Positions 46,872 through 56,425 of a stretch of 64,000 bases of DNA are shown here, one piece after another (position 1 is the stretch's first letter; the number at the start of each line of letters is the position of its first letter). The position numbers and the translations under genes were made by a program. The notes beneath the pieces were generated by a model. It did not search any database. It worked only from the letters and a program-made list of their open reading frames with translations, and was not told the origin of the DNA. The stretch comes from Bacteroidales bacterium UBA4179 (lineage in GTDB: Bacteria > Bacteroidota > Bacteroidia > Bacteroidales > Dysgonomonadaceae). Location: contig DFUT01000042.1 in NCBI GenBank assembly GCA_002381125.1, positions 1 to 64,000 of the forward strand. The letters are read 5' to 3'.

Positions 46872-48980
46872 ATGAAAAAAGGTTTTTTAATCACATTGGC
46901 TGCCATGACTTTATTTGCATGCAACGACGCTAAAAAAGCAGAGAAAGGGAGTATTTTTTATACCGATTACGACACTCCCTACCAAACTCCTCCTTTCGAC
47001 AGAATCACCGAGGATGATTTTCGTCCGGCTTTTGCCTATGGTATGGAACAACATGCCAAAGAGATAGATTCTCTTGCAAACAATCCCGAAGCTCCTACTT
47101 TTGACAACACCATTGTGGCGTTGGACAACAGCGGAAAAATTCTCGAAAGGGTGTCGGCCGTGTTTTTCGGATTGGAAGGCGCCGACAAAACCGATGCCAT
47201 TGAACAAATTGCCATTGAAGTTTCCCCAAAATTATCGGAACACAACGACAACATCTATCTCAATCAAAAACTTTTCGAAAGAATCAAAACCATTTATGAC
47301 CAAACGGAAAATCTAAACCTGACTACCGAACAAAAGCAATTGCTCAACAAATATTACAAAAGATTTGTCCGTGGCGGCATTCTGCTGAACGACTCGGAGA
47401 AACAACGTCTCCGCGAAATCAACAAAGAACTCTCGTCCCTCACCCTTCAATACGGAAACAACGTACTGAAAGAAACCAACAACTACACACTCGTGATTGA
47501 AGACGAAAAAGACCTTTCCGGGCTTCCGGAAGCCATTATCGCAGCGGCTGCCGAAACGGCAAAAGCCAACGGAATGGAAGGCAAATGGGTCTTCACGTTG
47601 CATAAACCCAGCTGGATACCTTTCTTGCAATATGCCGATAATCGCGCACTGCGGGAAAAACTGTATAAAGCCATGTATATGCGGGGCGACAACGATAACG
47701 CGTACGACAATAAGGAAATTGTCAATAAGATTGTAAACTTGCGCATCGAAAAAGCAAAGCTGATGGGGTACGATACATATGCCGATTTCGTGCTGGAAGA
47801 AACGATGGCCAAAACCCCCGAAGCCGTTTACGATCTATTGAATACGATCTGGAATTATGCATTGCCCCAAGCCAAAAAAGAAGCAGCCGAACTTCAAGCG
47901 ATTATTGATCGCGAAGGTGGAAATTTCAAGCTCGAATCGTGGGACTGGTGGTATTATGCCGAAAAACTCCGCAAAGAAAAATATGCATTGAACGAAACGG
48001 AGATCAAACCCTATTTCAAGATGGAAAACGTGCGCGAAGGCATATTCACTGTGGCAAACAAACTTTATGGGCTGAATTTCAAAAAAATAGACAACATACC
48101 GGTATATAATCCCGAAGTGGAAACATATGAAGTGACCGATGCCGATGGTTCATTCCTTGCTGTATTTTATACCGATTATTTTCCCCGTCCGGGAAAAAGC
48201 GGAGGAGCATGGATGAGTACCTTCCGTGAACAATGGGTAGAGAACGAAGTAGATATTCGCCCATTGGTATACAATGTGGCCAACTTTACGAGACCAACGG
48301 AACAATTGCCGTCGCTGCTTACGCTCGATGAAGTGGAAACCATGTTTCATGAGTTTGGCCATGCATTGCACGGCATGCTGTCGAAAGTAAACTATAAAGG
48401 GGTTTCGTGCACAAACGTTTATCGCGATTTTGTGGAACTGCCCTCGCAAATCAACGAACATTGGGCTTTTCATCCGGAAGTATTGAAACTTTATGCCAAA
48501 CACTATCAAACCGGAGAAACAATACCCGATTCATTGATAGAAAAAATCAACAATGCAGCCTATTTCAATCAAGGATTCATGACTACCGAATTGGTTGCCG
48601 CTGCCTTGCTCGATATGGATTGGCATACCCAAACGCAGCAGCAATCTTTTGACGTACGCAAATTTGAAAAAGAATCGATGGAAAAAATCGGACTCATTCC
48701 CGAAATTATCCCGCGCTACCGAAGTACCTATTTTACACACATCTTCAGCGGCGGATATTCGGCAGGATATTACAGCTATCTCTGGTCTGAAGTACTGGAT
48801 GCCGATGCATTTCAACCCTTTGTGGAAAAAGGCATCTTCCACCGGGAAACGGCACAATCGTTTCGCGAAAACATCCTTTCCAAAGGAGGGTCCGACGAAC
48901 CAATGCATCTTTATATCCGATACAGAGGGGCCGAACCCAATCCGATTTACATGTTAAAAAACAGAGGATTCGTGAAATAA
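46872..48980 (+). CDS. M3 family metallopeptidase lipoprotein (Dcp-like)
   Basis: A 702-residue zinc peptidase with a lipoprotein signal (MKKGFLITLAAMTLFAC, Cys17), so it would be anchored in the envelope, unlike cytoplasmic Dcp of E. coli. The active site HEFGH is at 493-497, in the context ETMFHEFGHALHGMLS, and the third ligand region NEHWAFHPEVLKLYAKHY is present. M3 enzymes of this length are peptidyl-dipeptidases that take dipeptides off C-termini. The ATG at 46872 is preferred to a TTG at 46863 because it gives a proper signal peptide. Confidence 0.92.
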   Translation: MKKGFLITLAAMTLFACNDAKKAEKGSIFYTDYDTPYQTPPFDRITEDDFRPAFAYGMEQHAKEIDSLANNPEAPTFDNTIVALDNSGKILERVSAVFFGLEGADKTDAIEQIAIEVSPKLSEHNDNIYLNQKLFERIKTIYDQTENLNLTTEQKQLLNKYYKRFVRGGILLNDSEKQRLREINKELSSLTLQYGNNVLKETNNYTLVIEDEKDLSGLPEAIIAAAAETAKANGMEGKWVFTLHKPSWIPFLQYADNRALREKLYKAMYMRGDNDNAYDNKEIVNKIVNLRIEKAKLMGYDTYADFVLEETMAKTPEAVYDLLNTIWNYALPQAKKEAAELQAIIDREGGNFKLESWDWWYYAEKLRKEKYALNETEIKPYFKMENVREGIFTVANKLYGLNFKKIDNIPVYNPEVETYEVTDADGSFLAVFYTDYFPRPGKSGGAWMSTFREQWVENEVDIRPLVYNVANFTRPTEQLPSLLTLDEVETMFHEFGHALHGMLSKVNYKGVSCTNVYRDFVELPSQINEHWAFHPEVLKLYAKHYQTGETIPDSLIEKINNAAYFNQGFMTTELVAAALLDMDWHTQTQQQSFDVRKFEKESMEKIGLIPEIIPRYRSTYFTHIFSGGYSAGYYSYLWSEVLDADAFQPFVEKGIFHRETAQSFRENILSKGGSDEPMHLYIRYRGAEPNPIYMLKNRGFVK

Positions 48981-48995
48981 TTTTTTATTTCCTTG

Positions 48996-49036
48996 AAAAA
49001 TCGTCAGATCATAAAAAAATAATCTGACGATTTTAT
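48996..49036 (+). terminator. M3 peptidase terminator
   Basis: Stem AAAATCGTCAGAT (48997-49009) with ATCTGACGATTTT (49022-49034) and A/T-rich flanks, 15 bases past the stop. Confidence 0.85.
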
Positions 49037-49056
49037 CTTAAAAAGACAAAAAAACG

Positions 49057-49064
49057 TATATTTG
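49057..49064 (+). promoter_or_regulatory. -7 promoter element for secDF
   Basis: TATATTTG at 49057-49064, 110 bases before the start. No well-placed TTTG. The long leader shows no obvious structure. Confidence 0.55.
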
Positions 49065-49173
49065 CACCCTTATTGAAACAAGGAAAATGCTTCAGATATC
49101 TCTCTGACGTAAAAACAAATAAAACAACGAGCGGGAAAAGAATAAATTATAAATACATAAAAGTAAAATCGAA

Positions 49174-52143
49174 ATGTCAAACAAAGGATTTATCAAAGTT
49201 TTCAGTATTTTACTCACTCTTATCTGTTTGTACTATCTATCGTTCACCGTTGTAGGGTGGCACTACGATAGAAAAGCAAACGAATACGCAAAAGGAAACT
49301 TAGCACTTAAAAATCATTATCTTGATTCCTTATCAACAGAAAAAGTTTATCTCGGATACACACTAAAAGAAGTTCGTCAGAGAGAAATTGGGCTGGGCCT
49401 CGATCTAAAGGGCGGGATGACGGTAATACTCGAAGTCGATGCGGCACAAGTATTGCGATCGCTAGCCAATACCGATGATCCTTCCTTCAATCAGGCGCTG
49501 CAAGAAACCATTGCTCAAAACCGCAAAGGAAGCTCGTTGGATTTTGTATCCCTTTTCCGGCAAAATTATGAAAGAATCAATCCCAACGGAAAGCTGGCCA
49601 ATATTTTCAGCATCACGATGAGCGACCGGATAAAGCCAACGGCTTCCAATGACGAAGTGATTGCCGTTCTGCGTCAAGAGGTTGCCAGCGCAGCCGACAA
49701 TGCTTTCAATGTGTTGCGTACCCGTATCGACCGTTTCGGCGTAGTTTCACCCAACATACAAAAACTGGACAGAGCGGAGCGTATCTTAATTGAATTGCCG
49801 GGTATAACCGAGCCCGAACGCGTTCGAAATCTTCTTCAAGGACGTGCAAATCTCGAATTTTGGAAAACGTATAACGTAAATGAGTTGGCACCCTATTTCA
49901 ACGAATTAAATCAGCGCTCCATCGAACTTGTCAATGCAATGAAAGAAGTTGCCGATTCGCTATCGCAACAACAAAACGATTCAATAGAAAAAACCGCTTC
50001 TTTACAGCTAACCGACACGTCGGTTACTCCATCTCTTCAATTGAGATCAACCGACGAAGAAGGGGAAGAAAAACCCATCATAACCAAAAGTTTCATAGAA
50101 TATTTTCATCAACCCTATTTCGCCATGAGCGGAGCAACGGGACCAATTGTAGGAACCGTTGCCAAAAACGACACGGCGGCGGTCAATTTCCTGCTGAATA
50201 AATTTAAAGATGTATTCCCGGCCGATGTACAATTCAGATGGGGATTTAAACCGGTTGATGTTCATGAAACTTATTTTGAACTCTATGTTTTGAAAGGAGA
50301 CGGTCCCCGTAGAGGACCGGCATTGGATGGCGACGTAGTCGTCAACGCCCGTGCGGATCAAGGTCAACAAGGATCGGGATGGGAAGTAAGCATGACAATG
50401 AATTCGGCCGGTGCCAGTCGATGGGCAACCATTACGGGTGCAGAGAAAGGAAAATCCATCGCTATCGTTCTCGACGGATACGTTTACTCCGCTCCTCGCG
50501 TTAACGACCGCATCGAAGGAGGTCGATCCTCTATCACGGGCAATTTCACTCACGAAGAAGCGGAGGACTTGGCAAACGTGCTGAAATCGGGTAAAATGAA
50601 AGCCGGGGTACGTATTGTTCAAGAAGACATCGTGGGTCCTTCTCTTGGACAAGAAGCCATTAAAGCAGGAATGATTTCGTTTATCATTGCTTTGATCGTG
50701 CTTTTCATTTTTACATGCATGCTTTACGGGATTGTCCCGGGCATGGTCATCAACGGAGCCTTGCTCATCAACCTGTTTTATACCTTAGGGGCACTTGCCG
50801 CCTTCCGTGCGGTACTTACCCTGCCCGGAATTGCGGGTATGGTGTTGGCATTGGGGATGGCCGTGGATGCCAACGTCCTCATCAATGAACGCATAAAAGA
50901 AGAGCTGGCGTTGGGCAAAACGCTCCGCAGGGCATTGGAAGATGGTTATAAGAACGCTTTCTCGGCCATCATCGACTCCAACCTGACAACCATCATCACA
51001 GGTATCATTCTTGCCATTTTCGGAACCGGTCCGATCAAGGGCTTTGCCATTACGTTGATCATCGGTATCACCGCATCATTCCTTACGGCCGTGTTTTTTA
51101 CCCGTATTTTTTACGAGAGTCGTTTGGAAAAAGGCGAATTGCAGAATCTTACTTTTAGCACCCGATTCTTCCGATTCATGAATAAAGAATTCAAGTTCAA
51201 TTTCATCCAAAACAGTAAAAAGGTCATTACGGCCATAGGCGTATTCATCTTAATTTGCATCATTTCGCTTTTTACGTTGAAATTGAATACAGGTATCGAT
51301 TTTACCGGTGGACGCAATTACGTTATCCGTTTTGAAAAACCGGTGAAAACCAATGAAATCAGGGATGCTTTGGCGCCTTATTTCGGAGAGTCGGTGAGAG
51401 TGATCACCATCGGATCGAGCAATCAGGTGCGCGTATCGACCAACTTCCGAATCGACGACGACAGTGAAAACGTTGAACAAGAATTGCGGGCACTGCTTGA
51501 AGAAGGTTTAAAAGACTATATCGCTCCGGGAAAAACCATCGACGATTATATCCTAAGCTCACAAAAAGTGGGGCCAAGCATTGCCGAAGACATGCTGCAA
51601 AAAACATTTCTGGCATTGGCCATTGCCCTTGTTTGCATGGGACTGTATATCCTCGTCAGGTTTAACAACTGGGCTTTCTCGGTAGGTACCATTGCCGCTC
51701 TCGCAGTAGATGCATTTTCTGTAATTGGACTATACTCCCTCCTCTGGAAAGTGATGCCGTTTTCGATGGAAATCGATCAAACTTTCATAGCCGCCATATT
51801 GACGGTTATCGGGTATTCCATCAACGACAAAGTGGTGGTATTCGACCGTATCCGAGAATACAGAAATCTCTATCCCAAACGAGATCTGTTGTCTATCTTC
51901 AACGATTCGTTGAATGCAACGCTGACACGTACAATCAACACCGGTGTAAGTACCATCGTGGTCATCCTCTGTATTCTCTTCTTCGGAAGCGATACTACAC
52001 GGAGCTTTATGTTTGCCATGCTGATTGGTATTGTAATAGGAACCATCACCAGTATATTCATCGCCTCACCCGTTGCCTACAGAATTATGTCGAAACAACA
52101 CCAAGACACAAAAGAAGGATCCGGAAAAAGCAAAGGCAAATAA
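49174..52143 (+). CDS. secDF: Protein translocase subunit SecDF (fused)
   Basis: A 989-residue fusion of SecD and SecF, which uses the proton or sodium gradient to pull exported proteins across the inner membrane after SecA. SecD: first helix about 7-27, then the large periplasmic P1 domain beginning GLDLKGGMT (75-83), and the membrane part with GMVLALGMAVDANVLINERIKEEL. SecF starts near residue 674 (FKFNFIQNSKKVITAIG) and carries GIDFTGGRNYVIRF and IGYSINDKVVVFDRIREY. Twelve helices are expected. The fused form is usual in Bacteroidota. Monocistronic with terminator. Confidence 0.97.
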   Translation: MSNKGFIKVFSILLTLICLYYLSFTVVGWHYDRKANEYAKGNLALKNHYLDSLSTEKVYLGYTLKEVRQREIGLGLDLKGGMTVILEVDAAQVLRSLANTDDPSFNQALQETIAQNRKGSSLDFVSLFRQNYERINPNGKLANIFSITMSDRIKPTASNDEVIAVLRQEVASAADNAFNVLRTRIDRFGVVSPNIQKLDRAERILIELPGITEPERVRNLLQGRANLEFWKTYNVNELAPYFNELNQRSIELVNAMKEVADSLSQQQNDSIEKTASLQLTDTSVTPSLQLRSTDEEGEEKPIITKSFIEYFHQPYFAMSGATGPIVGTVAKNDTAAVNFLLNKFKDVFPADVQFRWGFKPVDVHETYFELYVLKGDGPRRGPALDGDVVVNARADQGQQGSGWEVSMTMNSAGASRWATITGAEKGKSIAIVLDGYVYSAPRVNDRIEGGRSSITGNFTHEEAEDLANVLKSGKMKAGVRIVQEDIVGPSLGQEAIKAGMISFIIALIVLFIFTCMLYGIVPGMVINGALLINLFYTLGALAAFRAVLTLPGIAGMVLALGMAVDANVLINERIKEELALGKTLRRALEDGYKNAFSAIIDSNLTTIITGIILAIFGTGPIKGFAITLIIGITASFLTAVFFTRIFYESRLEKGELQNLTFSTRFFRFMNKEFKFNFIQNSKKVITAIGVFILICIISLFTLKLNTGIDFTGGRNYVIRFEKPVKTNEIRDALAPYFGESVRVITIGSSNQVRVSTNFRIDDDSENVEQELRALLEEGLKDYIAPGKTIDDYILSSQKVGPSIAEDMLQKTFLALAIALVCMGLYILVRFNNWAFSVGTIAALAVDAFSVIGLYSLLWKVMPFSMEIDQTFIAAILTVIGYSINDKVVVFDRIREYRNLYPKRDLLSIFNDSLNATLTRTINTGVSTIVVILCILFFGSDTTRSFMFAMLIGIVIGTITSIFIASPVAYRIMSKQHQDTKEGSGKSKGK

Positions 52144-52181
52144 ACGCCGGGATTACGTGAAATTTTTAATCGCAATTCGAG

Positions 52182-52217
52182 TAGGAGGAAAATAAAATAG
52201 TTTTCCTCCTATTTTGT
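52182..52217 (+). terminator. secDF terminator
   Basis: Ten-bp stem AGGAGGAAAA (52183-52192) with TTTTCCTCCT (52201-52210), then ATTTTGTTTC. About 40 bases past the stop. Confidence 0.82.
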
Positions 52218-52266
52218 TTCTTACGCTTGGTTCATTGATCGAAGGCCAACAAACATCCACGGGGAA

Positions 52267-53349
52267 CTACTTCCCGCAAATTTCTTCGATAAATATATCT
52301 TCTGCCTGATGCACCCATTCCCGGAAATGTTCGTCGGGACAATAATGAGGAATAAAATCGAGCAACTTACTCAGATCAAATTTTCTATTCCCGATACCCG
52401 CTCCCGACAAACCGGCATCGTAGACATTGAATTCTTGCTCTATATGCACAGGAATCATCAACGTGGGTTTACGATAATATAATGCTTCGCAAATCGACTC
52501 GAATCCGGCCGTAGAGGCATAAGCCATACAACCGGCCAAACTTCGGAGAAAAAGTGCGTCATTTAAACGATACATCACCAGATTCTCGTCTATTGTGGTC
52601 ACTTCTTCCGCATCTTTTTTATCCCAGAAAAAGCGCAAGGGTACGTGGGGATTTTTGTTATGCCATTCCAAAATTTCGTCGAAATAGCCGACATTCAGCA
52701 GATAACCATGGATGTAATTTCCCGGGGTAGGCTGAATTTCGAATACTTTCTGCCGCAGCAAGGGTGGAACAACCACAAGGTTGCATTCTTCGCATCCGGG
52801 CATATCGCGAAACGATAAAGCCAGCACCTTGGATGCCCGACGACAAGACACTTTCGACAACAACCGCAACCATTCGTATTTTATATCTTGCTCGGGAGTG
52901 GTTTTATAATGAGGATTGAGTAAAATATACTGATGAGCAATACATATCAACTTCACGTCGAGTTTTTTATCGAGACGGTAAATACCAAACGTCATGCCGG
53001 TAATCAATTCATAAAAATTAATCACGACATCGGGCGCATACTCTTCGATTTTATTTTTTACAAAAAGAATGCTCTTGCGAAAAAAAACGAGACGCATAAA
53101 ATTGCTGACCACACTGAGAACGATAATCGGACGCTTATTTTTATAAAAGGTGGTGAAATTGGGACTCTCAAACGCATGAATAGGCGCATCGATTTTTTCA
53201 CTGAAAAACTCGGGGATCTGTCGCGATTTGCTTTTCCCGACCAAAACTCCAACCACCTCATGACCATGTTTGCGCAAAATGGACGACAAGGAAAGTGCTT
53301 GTGTAAAATGCCCTCTTCCCTCTCCCTGTATGGTAAAAATAAATCTCAT
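52267..53349 (-). CDS. GT-B glycosyltransferase family protein
   Basis: A 360-residue soluble protein starting FTIQGEGRGHFTQALSLSSILRKHGHEV, the Gly-rich loop typical of MurG-like or GT1/GT28-like enzymes (compare GxGxGH). The C-terminal half contains GCMAYASTAGFESICEALYYRKPTLMIP, the nucleotide-sugar binding block. Donor and acceptor unknown. Close to a polyprenol-phosphate GT2 and dihydroorotase on the same strand; the gap of 55 bases to pyrC leaves co-transcription possible. Confidence 0.82.
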   Translation of the reverse strand: MRFIFTIQGEGRGHFTQALSLSSILRKHGHEVVGVLVGKSKSRQIPEFFSEKIDAPIHAFESPNFTTFYKNKRPIIVLSVVSNFMRLVFFRKSILFVKNKIEEYAPDVVINFYELITGMTFGIYRLDKKLDVKLICIAHQYILLNPHYKTTPEQDIKYEWLRLLSKVSCRRASKVLALSFRDMPGCEECNLVVVPPLLRQKVFEIQPTPGNYIHGYLLNVGYFDEILEWHNKNPHVPLRFFWDKKDAEEVTTIDENLVMYRLNDALFLRSLAGCMAYASTAGFESICEALYYRKPTLMIPVHIEQEFNVYDAGLSGAGIGNRKFDLSKLLDFIPHYCPDEHFREWVHQAEDIFIEEICGK

Positions 53350-53367
53350 GTAAAGCTTGTTTTAATA

Positions 53368-53375
53368 CAAAAATA
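53368..53375 (-). promoter_or_regulatory. Possible -7 element for the GT-B gene
   Basis: Minus-strand TATTTTTG (plus CAAAAATA, 53368-53375), 19 bases before the start. If functional, the gene is transcribed on its own as well. Confidence 0.4.
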
Positions 53376-53404
53376 ACCCCAAGACATAAAATGCACAGTG
53401 AACA

Positions 53405-54745
53405 TCAGCGATCGAATTCGAGAGGCTTGCCTGCTATTTCACTGCTAAATGTACCGCCATCAAAAACAAGGCGACCATTGATAAACGTTTTTTCGATCGT
53501 ATGCGAAAACTCCTCTCCTTCCAAAGGAGACCATCCGCATTTATATAAAATAGTAGACGTGGCGACCTTATACGATTTCCGGGGATTTACCAATACCAAA
53601 TCGGCATAATATCCTTCGCGGATATAGCCTCTGCCCTTTATCTTAAAAAGCTTTGCCGGAGCATGACACATTTTTTCGACAACAAATTCATGGGTATAGA
53701 CACCTTGGTTGACAAGCTCGAGCATCATTTGCAGCGAATGTTGTATCAACGGGCCTCCGGAAGCGGCTTGCAAACAATCCCCTTCCTTTTCTGCCAATAG
53801 ATGGGGCGCATGATCGGTGGCCACGATATCCAATTTGCCCGATTTAAGCCCGGCACGCAATGCTTCCCGGTCGTCTCTCGTTTTGATGGCCGGATTCCAC
53901 TTTATGCGGCTGCCTAAGCGTTCATAATCCGCATCGGAAAACCAAAGGTGATGCACACATGCTTCGGCAGTGATTTTTTTATCCTCAATGGGGCGATTAT
54001 CGAAAAGGCTCAATTCCTTGCCCGTGGAGAGATGAAGCACATGCAACCTCGAACCGTATTTGTCGGCAAGTTCCACCGCTTGAGCCGATGATTGATAGCA
54101 TGCTTCTTCACTGCGTATCGAGGGATGATATTTTATCGGGATATTTTCTCCAAAACGTTTTTTGAAGACTTCTACGTTATGCCTGATAATTTCCTCCTTT
54201 TCGCAATGTGTTGCAATGAGCATATCCACTTCTGCAAAAATGCGTTGCAACGATCGCATATTATCTACCAACATATTCCCCGTAGAGGCTCCCATGAAAA
54301 CCTTTATTCCGCACACCTTTTTCGGATCGGCTTTCTTCAGTTCATCGATATTGTCGTTGGTAGCCCCCAAGTAAAACGAATAGTTGGCCATCGATTTTTG
54401 TGCGGCTATATCGAATTTCGCTTCCAAGGCTGCTATGGTAATCGTTTGCGGCTTGGTATTGGGCATATCCATAAACGAGGTAACCCCTCCGGCTACGGCA
54501 GCACGGCTTTCTGTTTCGATGTCGCCTTTATGGGTTAGACCCGGTTCGCGAAAATGCACCTGGTCGTCGATCACGCCGGGCAGCAAATATAAACCGGACG
54601 CTTCAACCACATCACGACACGTTGCCAACACGTTTTTGGGTACTTCGTCGTAAAAAATCTTTTTTATTTTTTCACCCTCAATAAGAACGGAACCTTCAAA
54701 TGTTTTCCCTTCGTTAATGATTGTTGCTCGATGAATAAGGATCAT
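53405..54745 (-). CDS. pyrC: Dihydroorotase
   Basis: A 446-residue amidohydrolase of the third step of pyrimidine synthesis (carbamoyl-aspartate to dihydroorotate). The usual DxHxH metal motif reads [10 protein letters not shown] (60-69), so the first His is Gln62 while H64 remains. Lys148 ([11 protein letters not shown]) is at the place of the carboxylated Lys; H180 (ATHCEKEE), H238 (LHVLHLS) and D311 (ATDHAPH) fill the other ligand positions. The Q-x-H form is common to Bacteroidota pyrC proteins to my knowledge. The start at 54745 overlaps the stop of the upstream GT2 by 4 bases; 19 extra in-frame codons upstream lie inside that gene. Confidence 0.88.
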   Translation of the reverse strand: MILIHRATIINEGKTFEGSVLIEGEKIKKIFYDEVPKNVLATCRDVVEASGLYLLPGVIDDQVHFREPGLTHKGDIETESRAAVAGGVTSFMDMPNTKPQTITIAALEAKFDIAAQKSMANYSFYLGATNDNIDELKKADPKKVCGIKVFMGASTGNMLVDNMRSLQRIFAEVDMLIATHCEKEEIIRHNVEVFKKRFGENIPIKYHPSIRSEEACYQSSAQAVELADKYGSRLHVLHLSTGKELSLFDNRPIEDKKITAEACVHHLWFSDADYERLGSRIKWNPAIKTRDDREALRAGLKSGKLDIVATDHAPHLLAEKEGDCLQAASGGPLIQHSLQMMLELVNQGVYTHEFVVEKMCHAPAKLFKIKGRGYIREGYYADLVLVNPRKSYKVATSTILYKCGWSPLEGEEFSHTIEKTFINGRLVFDGGTFSSEIAGKPLEFDR

Positions 54746-55500
54746 TTCTGAGATTTTTCGATCACCGATTTCGGTTTTATTTTTCCTCTTATTTTTCGCC
54801 ATCGCAAATCGATTACACCAAAGAAAGCTTCACCGAATATGCCGGAATTCATTTTCGATACTCCCAACCTGCGATTGATAAAAATAATCGATACCTCTTT
54901 GATTTTGAATCGAAGTGCATAAGCCGTGTATTTCATTTCAATCTGGAAAGCATAACCTTTAAACTTAATCTTATCCAAATCGATGGTTTCCAAAACTTTC
55001 CGTCGATAACAAACAAATCCTGCCGTTGTATCTTTGATATTCATTCGGGTAACGAACTGGACATATTTCGAGGCAAAATACGACATCAAAACCCGCCCCA
55101 TAGGCCAATTTACCACATTTACCCCTGTACAATATCTTGAACCGATAGCCACATCGTACCCCTCCACGGCACACGTTTCATACAAGCGTGGCAAATCGTT
55201 GGGATTGTGGGAAAAATCGGCATCCATTTCGAATATATATTCATACGAACGTTCCAAGGCCCATTTAAACCCATGAATGTAAGCTGTTCCAAGACCCAAC
55301 TTCCCTTTTCGTTCTTCGATGAAAAGTCTGTCGGGAAATTCATCCATCAATCGGCGAACTATCGCACCTGTTCCATCAGGAGAAGCATCATCAATAACAA
55401 GAATATCAAAATCTTTTTCCAAAGCAAACACTGCCCGAATAATACTTTCGATATTTTCTTTTTCGTTGTAGGTAGGTATAATTACAATGCTGTCGGACAT
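54742..55500 (-). CDS. Polyprenol monophosphomannose synthase-like GT2
   Basis: A 252-residue family 2 glycosyltransferase of the dolichol-phosphate-mannose synthase type: [34 protein letters not shown], the metal-binding [15 protein letters not shown] and the acceptor-side [18 protein letters not shown]. It would move a sugar, typically mannose, from GDP-mannose to a polyprenyl phosphate on the cytoplasmic face; no C-terminal membrane helices are seen. The start at 55500 ([13 protein letters not shown]) fits the family; ten codons upstream in frame are not conserved-looking. The pyrC start overlaps its stop by 4 bases. Confidence 0.88.
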   Translation of the reverse strand: MSDSIVIIPTYNEKENIESIIRAVFALEKDFDILVIDDASPDGTGAIVRRLMDEFPDRLFIEERKGKLGLGTAYIHGFKWALERSYEYIFEMDADFSHNPNDLPRLYETCAVEGYDVAIGSRYCTGVNVVNWPMGRVLMSYFASKYVQFVTRMNIKDTTAGFVCYRRKVLETIDLDKIKFKGYAFQIEMKYTAYALRFKIKEVSIIFINRRLGVSKMNSGIFGEAFFGVIDLRWRKIRGKIKPKSVIEKSQK

Positions 55501-55519
55501 AAAACGGAATAATTTCTTC

Positions 55520-55527
55520 CAAAAATA
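55520..55527 (-). promoter_or_regulatory. Possible -7 element for GT2-pyrC
   Basis: Minus-strand TATTTTTG (plus CAAAAATA, 55520-55527), 20 bases before the start. No TTTG at a suitable distance. Confidence 0.4.
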
Positions 55528-55566
55528 CAATTTTTAAACAGATAAAATGAAAAGAAAAGGAATTAT

Positions 55567-55597
55567 TTTGATATTTCAATAAAATATTCTATCTTTG
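55567..55597 (+). promoter_or_regulatory. Promoter for initiator tRNA-Met
   Basis: TTTG at 55567-55570, 19-base gap, TATCTTTG at 55590-55597, 23 bases before the tRNA. Confidence 0.75.
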
Positions 55598-55620
55598 CAG
55601 TCACAATTAAGGAACAATGT

Positions 55621-55693
<73 letters not shown>

Positions 55694-55707
55694 CTATCGA
55701 TACAAGG

Positions 55708-55737
55708 GCGTCTGAAAATTCTTCGGACGCTTTTTTT
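55708..55737 (+). terminator. tRNA-fMet terminator
   Basis: Nine-bp stem GCGTCTGAA/TTCGGACGC (one G-T) with a 5-base loop and seven T, starting 15 bases after the tRNA. Confidence 0.88.
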
Positions 55738-55750
55738 ATTTGAGAACTTG

Positions 55751-55786
55751 AAGTTGTTTGAGAAGTTGTTTGAGAAGTTGTTTGAG
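55751..55786. repeat. 12-bp tandem repeat x3
   Basis: AAGTTGTTTGAG three times without change at 55751-55762, 55763-55774 and 55775-55786, between the tRNA-fMet terminator and rlpA. Confidence 0.92.
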
Positions 55787-55858
55787 AACCGGAAGTTGCA
55801 TTTATTTAAATTATTGCGTTAATTTGCAACTCAACGTATAAAGTATAAACCGTTGCCT

Positions 55859-56335
55859 ATGAAAAAAACAGTTTCTTTTTTCATCGTGTTTATCGCATTT
55901 ATCGCAAGCTCCCTATCTTTTCCTGTCTTCTCGCAAGAAAAAGGGAAAGCTTCATTTTACGCACACAAAATGCAAGGAAGAAAAACCTCCAGCGGGGAAC
56001 CGTATCACAGCGACAGTTTAACTTGTGCTCACCGCTCCTACCCCTTTGGTACCTTACTGATGGTCAAAAATCCGAAAAACGAAAAAATGGTTGTCGTTAA
56101 AGTTACAGACAGAGGACCTTTCAAGAAAAACCGATTGATCGATTTATCCTATGCCGCAGCAAAACAACTGGGCATTATACGTCAAGGCATAGCGGAAATC
56201 GAGTTGAAAGAATGGGAATTTAGTCCTACACCTCCCATCCAATCGTTCGACATAAAAAAACTTGCTCTACCCGTTGAAACCACAATCGATATTTCTAAAA
56301 AACTGATCGCAACTTATTTGAAAACCATAAAATAA
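55859..56335 (+). CDS. RlpA-like septal ring lytic transglycosylase family protein
   Basis: A 158-residue exported protein: signal peptide (about 1-23, SLSFPVFSQ) and a double-psi beta-barrel domain with GKASFYAHKMQGRKTSSGE, FGTLLMVKNPKN and VKVTDRGPFKKNRLIDLSYAAAKQLG, the last holding the catalytic Asp of RlpA. RlpA cuts naked glycan strands at the septum. It lacks the C-terminal SPOR domain. The start is the ATG at 55859 rather than a TTG six bases earlier. A 165-base leader with tandem repeats precedes it. Confidence 0.85.
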   Translation: MKKTVSFFIVFIAFIASSLSFPVFSQEKGKASFYAHKMQGRKTSSGEPYHSDSLTCAHRSYPFGTLLMVKNPKNEKMVVVKVTDRGPFKKNRLIDLSYAAAKQLGIIRQGIAEIELKEWEFSPTPPIQSFDIKKLALPVETTIDISKKLIATYLKTIK

Positions 56336-56425
56336 ATCGGAGAACCATTTCAATCATTCAATTCTCAGCGACTCATTTGTTATGTCGATGCAGTTTCTTT
56401 TTTATCCCGCATATATTTCCGGAAA

